Assembly (NCBI GenBank): GCA_937899365.1
Contig: CALBPH010000711.1
Location: 1-16,484, forward strand
From: an uncultured Leptolyngbya sp.
Lineage (GTDB): Bacteria; Cyanobacteriota; Cyanobacteriia; Phormidesmidales; Phormidesmidaceae
Length of the DNA stretch: 16,484 bases
Direction of reading: 5' to 3'
Made by a program: the position numbers and the translations under genes. A model generated the notes under the pieces. That model worked only from the letters and a program-made list of their open reading frames with translations. It was not told the DNA's origin and searched no databases. Positions 5,581 to 12,380 of the stretch are shown here, piece by piece. Within the stretch, counting starts at the first letter, position 1. Each line of letters starts with the position of its first letter.

Positions 5581-7980
5581 ATGGCTTTTTTAATTGTTGG
5601 CTTAATTGTTGGTTTGTTCGTGGCATTGGCTTATGTCAATGTCACGATGGTGGCTTGGTTTGCCTATGGGGCCTTAGCCTTGGCCATGCTTCAGGTTCCC
5701 TCATGGCTTTGGGGCGTGTTTTGTTTGGTTGCGGTGGTTTTCAACATTCCGTTTATTCGACAGGTGTTTATTACGGCCCCCCTTTTCACAGCCATTCGAG
5801 CCTTTAGCCTGTTGCCAGCAAGCTCAGACATCGAGCGATCGGGCATCGCAGCGGGGCCTGTCTGGGGCGACGGAGAGTTGTTGTCTGGTAAACCCAACGT
5901 TAAGCGCATGTTAACGGAGCCCTATTCCACCCTTCTGAGCCCCGATGAACAGGCCTTTGTTGATGGACCGGTGGAGCAGGTGTGTCGCATGGTCACGGAC
6001 TGGGAGATTTATCAGCGCCAAGATTTACCTCCTGATGTGTGGGCCTACCTAGGGCAAGAGCGATTCTTTGGCATGATGATCCCGTCGGAGTACGGTGGTC
6101 TAGGATTTTCAAATACGACCTATAGTGCGGTGGTGACTAAGCTGGCGTCACGCTCCTTTGCCTATACGGCCGTCATGGCTAACTCCCTTAGTCTGACTAG
6201 GCTACTGCTGCGCTATGGGACCGCTGAGCAAAAACAGCGCTATTTGCCCACGTTGGCCGCAGGGGAAACGATCCCCTGTTTTGCCCTGACGGCATCCACC
6301 GCTGGGGCTGATGCTGCTAGCGGCACGGTGTTTAGGGCTAAGGATGGCGAGCTGGCTCTGCGGTTAAACTGGCAGCAGCCATCTGTAACTCTGGGTGCGA
6401 TCGCAACCCTCATCGGTCTTACCGTTCGCCTTCAAGACCCTGACAATCTTCTCGGCAAGGGCACAGATGCTGGCCTCACCTGGGTGCTAGTTCCAGCTGA
6501 TACAGCCGGTGTTCAACTGGGGCGTCGTCACGATCCCATGGGTGTTCCCGTCCATAGCTCCCCAATTTCTGGTCGCAACGTTGTTTTACCCGCCAACCAA
6601 ATTATCGGCGGTGTTAAGCGGGCAGGGCAGGGACGGAGCCTTATGCAAAATCTTGCCACCAGCGAAGCGATTAGCATCTCTGCCACCAGTACGGGGGTAG
6701 CCAAACTGGTCTCACGGGTCGCCAGAGGCTATAGCGTTGTGCGAGAACAAGGCATGGGTGACTTTGCAGAAATGGAAGCCTCCCTAGCCCGGATTGGTGG
6801 CCTCACCTACCTGATGGATGCAGCCCGTCTATATACCTGTGATGCCGTTGACCAAGCTGAGCAGCCCGCCGTAGCCTCGGCCCTTGCCACGTATCAATTT
6901 GCTGAGCTGTCTCGCCATATTATCAATGATGGCATGGACATTCTTGGAGGTGTTGGTCTCTGTCGTGGTCCTCGAAATCTCCTCGCTAACGTTTACACGG
7001 CTACTCCCATTTCAGTAGAAAGGGCTAACAGTCTTACCCGTAGCTCGATTATCTATGGCCAGGGTGCGATGTGCCGCAATGGCTATCTTGTGGACGAAAT
7101 ATCAGCATTAGAAGACAACAATATTGCAGCGTTTGATTATGCCTTTTGGCGACATGTGGGATTAATCGTACACAATCTTATCCGTGCTAATGTCCTGGGC
7201 TGGACCCGAGGCTATGTTATAGACTCTCCTGTTCCAGGAGAAACAGGTCGCTATTGTCAGAAGCTAGCCTGGACCTCGGCCACCTTTGCAGCCCTATCAG
7301 ACCTAACTATGCTCGCCTATGGCGATAGTCTCAAGCGCCATGAAAAAATCACCGGACGCTTTGCTGATATGCTCTCTTGGATGGATCTCGCGACGGCCAC
7401 CCTGCATCGATTTGAGGCAGAGGGACGTCGCCAAGACGATTTACCGCTGCTCCACTGGGCTATGCACCACAGTTTTAGCCAGGTCCAACTAGCATTGGAA
7501 GGACTATTGGCCAATCTAGAGATTCCTCTACTGGGTGGTCTAATGCGGGCGACCACCTTACCCTGGTTCCGGTTAAACCCTATTGGCACGAAGCCGACGG
7601 ATGCCCAAGACCATGCCGTGGTTCAGTTACTTCAGTCTCCCGATGGTCGTCAGCACCTTACCCAGGGCTTGCATGTGCCCACCGATGCAGAGCAGCCCCT
7701 GGGGCGATTGGAGCGAGCATACCAGCTGTCCATTGTCGCTATGCCAGTGTTGAAAAAGATCAAAGTGGCTTTACGCAACGGACAGCTGAAGATGACACCA
7801 CCAGTGGGGCAGGTAGAAGCTGCCTTACGCGCTGGGCTGATTACGGGGGCAGAATCCGACTTGGCAACAGTTGCTGAACGGGCACAGCTAGGTGTTATGC
7901 AGGTAGATTCGTTTACTCTCAGTGAGTATCAGCGAATTGGCAAAGAATACATTGAAGAAGAGACCGCCGAGGCTGATTAA
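5581..7980 (+). CDS. FadE-like acyl-CoA dehydrogenase (ACAD + DUF1974), membrane-anchored
   Basis: The product has 799 residues from ATG 5581. Family members of the E. coli FadE type oxidise acyl-CoA to 2-enoyl-CoA with FAD, the first step of beta-oxidation. It begins with two hydrophobic segments (about residues 2-35 and 40-62 from this start), like FadE. The ACAD domain follows to about residue 500, and the DUF1974 domain occupies the rest. Recognisable blocks include 'A-F-V-D-G-P-V-E', 'F-G-M-M-I-P-S-E-Y-G-G-L-G-F-S', 'Y-G-T-A-E-Q-K', 'I-P-C-F-A-L-T' and 'V-E-R-A-N-S-L-T-R-S'; the Glu of the last block (residue 480) aligns with the presumed catalytic Glu. The start at 5581 has AGGGGG eight bases upstream and gives the FadE length. 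An in-frame ATG at 5518 would add 21 polar residues and has no spaced Shine-Dalgarno sequence. Some FAD-contact positions look changed (see findings), so activity is uncertain. No other beta-oxidation gene is nearby. Confidence 0.88.
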   Translation: MAFLIVGLIVGLFVALAYVNVTMVAWFAYGALALAMLQVPSWLWGVFCLVAVVFNIPFIRQVFITAPLFTAIRAFSLLPASSDIERSGIAAGPVWGDGELLSGKPNVKRMLTEPYSTLLSPDEQAFVDGPVEQVCRMVTDWEIYQRQDLPPDVWAYLGQERFFGMMIPSEYGGLGFSNTTYSAVVTKLASRSFAYTAVMANSLSLTRLLLRYGTAEQKQRYLPTLAAGETIPCFALTASTAGADAASGTVFRAKDGELALRLNWQQPSVTLGAIATLIGLTVRLQDPDNLLGKGTDAGLTWVLVPADTAGVQLGRRHDPMGVPVHSSPISGRNVVLPANQIIGGVKRAGQGRSLMQNLATSEAISISATSTGVAKLVSRVARGYSVVREQGMGDFAEMEASLARIGGLTYLMDAARLYTCDAVDQAEQPAVASALATYQFAELSRHIINDGMDILGGVGLCRGPRNLLANVYTATPISVERANSLTRSSIIYGQGAMCRNGYLVDEISALEDNNIAAFDYAFWRHVGLIVHNLIRANVLGWTRGYVIDSPVPGETGRYCQKLAWTSATFAALSDLTMLAYGDSLKRHEKITGRFADMLSWMDLATATLHRFEAEGRRQDDLPLLHWAMHHSFSQVQLALEGLLANLEIPLLGGLMRATTLPWFRLNPIGTKPTDAQDHAVVQLLQSPDGRQHLTQGLHVPTDAEQPLGRLERAYQLSIVAMPVLKKIKVALRNGQLKMTPPVGQVEAALRAGLITGAESDLATVAERAQLGVMQVDSFTLSEYQRIGKEYIEEETAEAD

Positions 7981-8224
7981 AATGCAGGCGAGTTAGACAC
8001 AATCGTCGATCTGCCGGTCACGATGATTGGCGGAGTGATGATCTTGCCTATGAATGAGGAAACGTGCTTAAACCCCTGATTTGCTCGGTAAAATTAGGGT
8101 GAGATCATGATTTTTGTAAAAACCTAACGCTATTGGTTTATTCCATCGGTTTGCGTAAAAGTATCAAGTCCTATTGATGTAATAACCACAGGTTCTGCAT
8201 CTACCCACGCATGGGTTATATGCC

Positions 8225-9469
8225 ATGCGATCCCAATTTTTGTTTTCTATGTCAACACCAATCACGTCTCCCAATACTAATCTCCTTGAAGCAGCGTGGC
8301 AGCGCCAGCAAGCCTACAGTAAAAATGCCTCTCGCCACCAACGTCGCTTTCTCTGGCTGAGAAGTCTGCTTGCTTCCTTAAGCGTTGTTGTGGTGATTTT
8401 GGCTGTGGTGGAAGGTCATAAGCTTAATGAACCTTGGCATGACGTAATTGGGAATACCCTTTTGGTCTTGCCCATTACGATTACGGCACTGCTAGCCTTT
8501 TCTGTGCGATTTGATCGAGGACAAAATTGGGTGCTATTACGGGGTAGAGCCGAATCCTTAAAAACAGAAATTTACTATTATCGCACCTGCGTAAAACCCT
8601 ACGAGAAAAAAGATCGTGATGCGCTACTGTCAAAGCGCATTCAATATATTAGTGATGGCATCAAAGGCAGTCCTGTTCACCAAGGGGCGCTGTCTCCCTA
8701 CGAGCACGAAGTGACTCCCAATGGCAAGGACAAGCGCCCCAAACTACGCATGGGGATCGTGATTCTCATGGTCAGTATCCTCATCAAAGGGGGCACTAAA
8801 CTTATGGGTATAGTTTGGGATTTTCTATTTAGGTTCAAAGAAGAGAATTCTAGCCCTCAAACTGAAGAAGAAGAAAATAGGTGTTCTGATCTGACAAATC
8901 CTGAGCATTACCTGCAGTTTCGCCTGGTTACTCAGTTTGAGTGGTATCGCAAGCAATCGAAGACATTGGCCCAGCAGCTCCAGATCTTTCAAACTAGTGT
9001 CTATATATTTGGTGGAGTCGGAACACTTCTAGCTGCGTTTGAAACCTCTAGAAGTTGGGTTGCGGTTACGACTGCGCTGGTTGGGGCATTCACTAATTAT
9101 CTAGAGGTTAAGCGGATTGAAGCCAGTTTGGTGGGATATAACCAGGCCGCCGATACCCTCTACGACATTCGTGCCTGGTGGTATTCCTTGTCAGCCGCAG
9201 AACGCCATGATCCCGACACCAAAAGACCCGATCAAAAGAAATTTCAACGTCTGGTAGATAGCTGCGAAGGCACCATTCGTAGTGAAACCACTAGTTGGTT
9301 ACAAGACATGCAAGATCGCTTAGCCCAACTCTATGGCATTGACGATGGCGACTCAGATGATGAATCGGATGACGCTGCTACCCAAAAAAATGCTGAAGAA
9401 AAGACGAGTTACCCACATGGGATTGATGAGGATAAAAACGCTGACCCAGACAATGAAAGCGTAGACTGA
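8225..9469 (+). CDS. Tandem SLATT-domain (DUF4231) membrane protein
   Basis: The product has 414 residues. The N-terminal unit (about 18-150) shows the SLATT/DUF4231 layout: a helical lead-in with 'A-W-Q-R-Q-Q-A-Y-S', two transmembrane helices (about 43-63 and 76-94), then 'L-L-R-G-R-A-E-S-L-K-T-E-I-Y-Y-Y-R'. A second unit (about 227-370) repeats this: 'F-E-W-Y-R-K-Q-S', helices at about 254-271 and 276-292, then 'Y-N-Q-A-A-D-T-L-Y-D-I-R-A-W-W'. Between them lies a further hydrophobic stretch (about 175-203) and an acidic linker. The C-terminus is a 40-residue Asp/Glu-rich tail. SLATT proteins were predicted by comparative genomics to be two-helix membrane effectors, often linked to nucleotide-signalling immune systems; no cyclase or SLOG partner is encoded here. 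An internal ATG at 8249 (M-S-T-P-I-T) is an equally plausible start, since neither has a clear Shine-Dalgarno sequence. The role is inferred, not shown. Confidence 0.8.
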   Translation: MRSQFLFSMSTPITSPNTNLLEAAWQRQQAYSKNASRHQRRFLWLRSLLASLSVVVVILAVVEGHKLNEPWHDVIGNTLLVLPITITALLAFSVRFDRGQNWVLLRGRAESLKTEIYYYRTCVKPYEKKDRDALLSKRIQYISDGIKGSPVHQGALSPYEHEVTPNGKDKRPKLRMGIVILMVSILIKGGTKLMGIVWDFLFRFKEENSSPQTEEEENRCSDLTNPEHYLQFRLVTQFEWYRKQSKTLAQQLQIFQTSVYIFGGVGTLLAAFETSRSWVAVTTALVGAFTNYLEVKRIEASLVGYNQAADTLYDIRAWWYSLSAAERHDPDTKRPDQKKFQRLVDSCEGTIRSETTSWLQDMQDRLAQLYGIDDGDSDDESDDAATQKNAEEKTSYPHGIDEDKNADPDNESVD

Positions 9470-9483
9470 GCGTTCATACATCT

Positions 9484-9590
9484 AAGAAAGTGGCGTTGCT
9501 GATTCTCGGGATGATTTTATCTGCAAGATCCTGTCAAATAGCATGTCTAACCGATCGGTTCATCCTCCAAATCAGCAACGGCAAGAAAGT
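9484..9590. mobile_element. MITE-like element (91 bases, 9492-9582) with 8-base target duplications
   Basis: Terminal inverted repeats of 23 bases (9492-9514 and 9560-9582) match at 18 positions, including an unbroken 11-base block CGTTGCTGATT and the inner GGATGA. The element is flanked by identical AAGAAAGT copies at 9484-9491 and 9583-9590, as expected for a target-site duplication. The duplicated string extends to ten bases because GG follows both copies. A perfect 12-base palindrome AACCGATCGGTT (9549-9560) lies inside. There is no coding capacity, so any movement would need a transposase from a full-length relative elsewhere. The terminal GGCGTTGCTGA-type sequence resembles ends of common cyanobacterial insertion sequences as I remember them. 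It sits 22 bases after the SLATT stop codon and could supply that gene's transcript end. Confidence 0.72.
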
Positions 9591-9863
9591 GGGTCAGTAA
9601 GAAATCCCCGATGTTTTGGGGCATGTTGGTGGTTAGGCGTATGTTTGAGCCCATGTGGTAGATAGGGGACCTCCGGGCTGATGGATGTCATGAAATCACT
9701 ACCTCATCGCCAGATTTTTTGATTGTGTAGCTTGCAATACCCTTTAACAGGGTGTAAAACTAAATCAGTCACTGAAACGTATAGATCGCTACTCAGTTTC
9801 TCGGGTTTATCAATCGAGACATCTCTTAAGTTTCGCCACTACATTTCAAATTTTTAGCCTTGA

Positions 9864-9935
9864 GTGTTACCGGATGTAAGCAGGCTTTTCAGCCCTTGCA
9901 TCCGCTCTCTATCTGGGTTCGAATCAGCGTAACGC
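9864..9935. other. Compact self-complementary element of 72 bases, possible structured RNA or transposon end
   Basis: GTGTTAC (9864-9870) can pair with GTAACGC (9929-9935), seven pairs including one G-U. Inside, CGGATGTAAG (9871-9880) pairs with CTTGCATCCG (9895-9904), ten pairs with one G-U, topped by GGC/GCC. The remaining arm contains TTCGAAT, which resembles a tRNA T-loop, but flanking stems, D-arm and anticodon arm are not tRNA-like. It may be a structured RNA, a degenerate tRNA-derived sequence or a subterminal hairpin of a mobile element. The strand is undetermined. Confidence 0.35.
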
Positions 9936-10033
9936 ATAGCAGCATATTTCTGTAATTTACCTCTGATAGGTGTCAGAGGTTCCACCACGATTTTTAATTA
10001 CTTTTTCTAGTCCATAGCTAGCCCTTTTCTCTT

Positions 10034-10615
10034 ATGCCTACTCTGTTTGACACTCACTTAATCGATCTACACAGCCAGCCCTCTATTCAAAGTCATGATC
10101 TACTGACGATCTGTGCTCTGGCTGAGTCTGAAGGTATGAGCGAAAGTCTTGAATCTTATAGCTTTGATCAATTTCTTGGCTTAACTATTCATCTGTTTAT
10201 AACAACCCAATCGCAAGATACCCGTGAGCAGCTTGCACAACAACTAACGAAGTTTGGCAGTGCAGCCGTCGCCCCCATGGTTAAAATCCTATGGCGAATG
10301 CGGTCCCATAGGAGCTTGCAGCTGTTAGCGCAGAATAGCTTACAACAAATGGCCCCCTTTGCCCTGATTATTGGGTTAAGTCATGTTCTTGATCGTGAGA
10401 CTGATGATGGTCTAAGAACGGTTGCAATTCAGATGCTAGTAAAGCTGATGCAAGATCCCGAGCAGTCTGTTCTGTTATCACTACCCAAACTGGTCTCAGA
10501 TATGACTTGGCGCTTATTAAAGCGACACCTGCTGGCAGAAAAAAACTGCCCAACAGATGAGGTAATCTGTTTTAGCCACAATCTTCCTGTTGAAATGAAT
10601 ATTATTTTTAGCTAA
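10034..10615 (+). CDS. Hypothetical helical protein, HEAT-like
   Basis: I do not recognise this 193-residue protein. It looks soluble and almost entirely alpha-helical. Residues about 60-160 show paired amphipathic helices with the rhythm of HEAT/armadillo repeats, for example 'F-G-S-A-A-V-A-P-M-V-K-I-L', 'L-L-A-Q-N-S-L-Q-Q-M-A-P-F-A-L' and 'G-L-R-T-V-A-I-Q-M-L-V-K-L'. This suggests a protein-binding scaffold rather than an enzyme. No signal peptide or clear membrane helix is seen, although 107-120 is hydrophobic. The ATG at 10034 follows a pyrimidine-rich stretch with no Shine-Dalgarno sequence. The gene stands alone between two long non-coding stretches, and its base use is more AT-rich at the 3' end than the core genes. 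Coding is supported by the length of the open frame and the regular helical pattern. Confidence 0.6.
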   Translation: MPTLFDTHLIDLHSQPSIQSHDLLTICALAESEGMSESLESYSFDQFLGLTIHLFITTQSQDTREQLAQQLTKFGSAAVAPMVKILWRMRSHRSLQLLAQNSLQQMAPFALIIGLSHVLDRETDDGLRTVAIQMLVKLMQDPEQSVLLSLPKLVSDMTWRLLKRHLLAEKNCPTDEVICFSHNLPVEMNIIFS

Positions 10616-10616
10616 T

Positions 10617-10634
10617 AGAAAGAGACTCTTTTTT
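10617..10634 (+). terminator. Weak AT-rich intrinsic terminator after the HEAT-like gene
   Basis: AAAGA (10619-10623) pairs with TCTTT (10627-10631) across a 3-base loop, and the right arm runs into six consecutive T (10629-10634). It starts just after the stop codon of the helical protein gene. The stem is short and AT-rich, so strength is doubtful. Confidence 0.35.
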
Positions 10635-10741
10635 GTCATGTAGGGCAGCTCTCGTTTTTTGTGCTCAATGGTTTCATGAAAAATTTTGTCGGCTTCTGTG
10701 AAGGTTGAAAAGAACTCTTGAGAGAAAAATATTAGTAACAA

Positions 10742-10894
10742 TTAGATAAGTCTAATCAATACGCCGCTACCGAGAAAAAATAAGAGAGACTTAGGTGCTA
10801 TGGGCGACCGCCCAATTGGCTCGCTGAAACGGCTGTGAGCTTCGCCAGTAAACGGATCGACATAGGTCTGGGAACAGACTAATGGATAGAACAT
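10742..10894 (-). CDS. Possible small protein of 50 residues
   Basis: The frame runs from ATG (complement of 10892-10894) to TAA (complement of 10742-10744). The product has a protein-like composition: a hydrophobic start, a central 'Y-V-D-P-F-T-G-E-A-H-S-R-F' and 'S-P-I-A-P-K' stretch, and a hydrophobic C-terminal 'L-L-F-F-L-G-S-G-V-L-I' ending in R-L-I. An in-frame stop lies ten codons upstream of the ATG, and the intervening codons are also hydrophobic. No Shine-Dalgarno sequence is seen. The start lies 39 bases from the palindrome and faces away from the efflux operon, so it could be divergently controlled. I recognise no family; it may be a remnant or chance. Confidence 0.28.
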   Translation of the reverse strand: MFYPLVCSQTYVDPFTGEAHSRFSEPIGRSPIAPKSLLFFLGSGVLIRLI

Positions 10895-10932
10895 CAGGTT
10901 GAGTAGGACCCAAGCGGGCTACTTAATCGTTT

Positions 10933-10950
10933 TCAATGTCATGACATTGA
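10933..10950. promoter_or_regulatory. Perfect 18-base palindrome, likely repressor operator for the RND operon
   Basis: TCAATGTCATGACATTGA is identical to its reverse complement over all 18 bases. Its right end overlaps the -35 hexamer TTGACA (10947-10952), so a bound dimer would block polymerase. TetR- and MarR-type repressors of efflux operons use sites of this size and position (family knowledge). No such regulator gene is in the window. Confidence 0.6.
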
Positions 10951-10975
10951 CAATTCATTTCCCTGATTTTATTAA
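10947..10975 (+). promoter_or_regulatory. Sigma70-type promoter for the RND efflux operon
   Basis: A consensus -35 TTGACA (10947-10952) is followed after 17 bases by TATTAA (10970-10975), a fair -10. Transcription would begin near 10982, leaving a leader of about 125 bases. The -35 box lies partly inside the palindrome, which suggests repression by default. Confidence 0.5.
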
Positions 10976-11105
10976 CAAAAGTTAAAATACTGATGTATTC
11001 TGCAAACCATGTTTGACAGTTTGGGCTGCGTCTCGGGATATGAAATCCAGTCATGCAGTTTCCTCAGATGGGGCCTGAAAACGAAGAGCTTATACCGGAG
11101 TAGCG

Positions 11106-12380
11106 ATGACTATTTGGAGTACAGGACTTCGACTCAGTATTCAATGGACAGCATTGTGCGGACTAGCTCTTGTGCTACCTGGCTGTGGATTTTTTGTCCC
11201 TAGCGAAGCCCAGGTGAGTCGTCCAGAGCGAGACCCAGACCAACCCGTGGCCGTAGAAACCGCCCGTGCCCAGCTCGGCACTGTGACAGAAGCCCTAGAG
11301 TACACTGGCACGACTCGACCACAGCAACAGGTGGCCCTCCGTGCGCAGACAGCCGGGGAAGTTGTTTCCCTCAGTGTAGATCTCGGTGATCTCCTTATCA
11401 ATGGGCAAGTGCTGGCTCAAATAGAGAGTGGTTTACTCACGGCGCGGGTCAATGAAGCCCAGGCGGAACTATCGGTGCGGCAGGCGGAAACGGCTGAAGA
11501 TCAGGTTGCGATCGCAGATGCTCACGCCGCCGCTGCCCAGGCCAAAGCCACCCGAGACCAAGCCAAAATCGACGCCGACCGCCTACGTACCCTAGCCGAC
11601 CAGGGCGCAATTTCTCAGCAGGCCGCCGAAGCCGCAGAGCTAGCCCTGATCAATGCAAACCAGGCCGTCAAATCAACCCAAGCCCAAATAAAAGCACAAC
11701 AACAAGTCATTGCCGCTGCTGCTAGTCGAGTCAGTGCCCAAGCAGCCCTCGTAGACGAGGCCCAGGAACAACTCGCCTGGGTAAACCTAAAATCACAGCT
11801 CGCAGCCACTGTCCTCACTCGCCTAGTTGACCCCGGTGACTATGTCCAAGTCGGAGCCACTCTGCTCGAACTCGGCGCTCTAGATACCCTCAAAGTTACT
11901 GTTCAAGTGTCTGAACTAGACCTGGGACAGCTAACCATCGGACAACCCACCCAGATTCGGCTCGATGCCTTCCCCGACCTAGACACCATCTCAGGACGCA
12001 TCACTCGCATTTCTCCCGTGGCCGATGCCACATCGAGGTTAGTCACCGTGGAAGTAACCATGACCAACCCAGCTAGTCGTATCGGTAGCGGTCTTTTAGC
12101 AAGGGTCCAATTTAAACCACCAGGGGATGAGCACATTGTTATTCCGGCTAGCGCCTTAGAGACTGGGACAAAGGACAATACTATTTTTGTTATTGAACAG
12201 AAAAACGAGGAGCCTACTGTCGTATCCCGTTCTGTCAGCGTGGGCCAAAAACATCAAGGACAGGTAGAGATTCTCTCCGGACTAGACGCGAATGAAACCT
12301 TTGTTGAGGAGAGTGATCAACCACTGCAAGCGCGACAAGCCGTGCGATTAAGCATTTTGTCTGAGGGGGGTGGAGAGTGA
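11106..12380 (+). CDS. RND efflux periplasmic adaptor (membrane fusion lipoprotein)
   Basis: This 424-residue adaptor would link an inner-membrane RND pump to an outer-membrane channel. The N-terminus has a hydrophobic signal ending in the lipobox L-P-G-C, with lipidated Cys27. Two biotinyl-lipoyl half motifs (about 74-108 and 224-258) flank a long Ala/Gln-rich coiled-coil hairpin (about 109-222). A beta-barrel (about 262-336) and a membrane-proximal domain (about 343-418) follow. The ATG at 11106 is supported by GGAG ending five bases upstream. One HIP1 octamer (11508) lies within. The stop codon overlaps the start of the pump gene by four bases (GTGA), so the two are probably translationally coupled. 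The preceding promoter and palindrome suggest inducible control. The substrate cannot be told from sequence, and the TolC-like partner must be encoded elsewhere. Confidence 0.93.
   Translation: MTIWSTGLRLSIQWTALCGLALVLPGCGFFVPSEAQVSRPERDPDQPVAVETARAQLGTVTEALEYTGTTRPQQQVALRAQTAGEVVSLSVDLGDLLINGQVLAQIESGLLTARVNEAQAELSVRQAETAEDQVAIADAHAAAAQAKATRDQAKIDADRLRTLADQGAISQQAAEAAELALINANQAVKSTQAQIKAQQQVIAAAASRVSAQAALVDEAQEQLAWVNLKSQLAATVLTRLVDPGDYVQVGATLLELGALDTLKVTVQVSELDLGQLTIGQPTQIRLDAFPDLDTISGRITRISPVADATSRLVTVEVTMTNPASRIGSGLLARVQFKPPGDEHIVIPASALETGTKDNTIFVIEQKNEEPTVVSRSVSVGQKHQGQVEILSGLDANETFVEESDQPLQARQAVRLSILSEGGGE

Larger units (their letters stand above)
9470..10033. other. 564-base gap holding a MITE and a foldable element, no gene
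   Basis: No convincing coding frame is present. The left part holds a MITE-like insertion (9484-9590) and the right part a compact self-complementary element (9864-9935). Between them (9591-9863) I see no recognisable signal. Confidence 0.6.
10616..11105. other. 490-base gap with terminator-like hairpin, small ORF, palindrome and promoter
   Basis: The region separates the HEAT-like gene from the RND efflux operon. From left to right it contains a weak T-tract hairpin (10617-10634), a possible 50-residue minus-strand ORF (10742-10894), an 18-base palindrome (10933-10950) with an overlapping promoter (10947-10975), and about 125 bases of presumed 5' untranslated leader before the adaptor ATG. 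Confidence 0.55.

Noticed and set aside
9864..9935. Possible tRNA because of GGTTCGAAT and a 7-base-pair closing stem
   Set aside because: The T-stem does not pair in register with a 7-base T-loop, there is no D-arm or anticodon arm of normal form, and position 8 is not T.
10517..10741. Minus-strand open frame of 74 codons
   Set aside because: It overlaps the 3' end of the helical protein gene and the terminator-like hairpin, has low-complexity AT-rich composition, and shows no family resemblance.
11009..11203. Plus-strand open frame of 64 codons before the adaptor
   Set aside because: It overlaps the well-supported adaptor start in another frame and has no recognisable domain.
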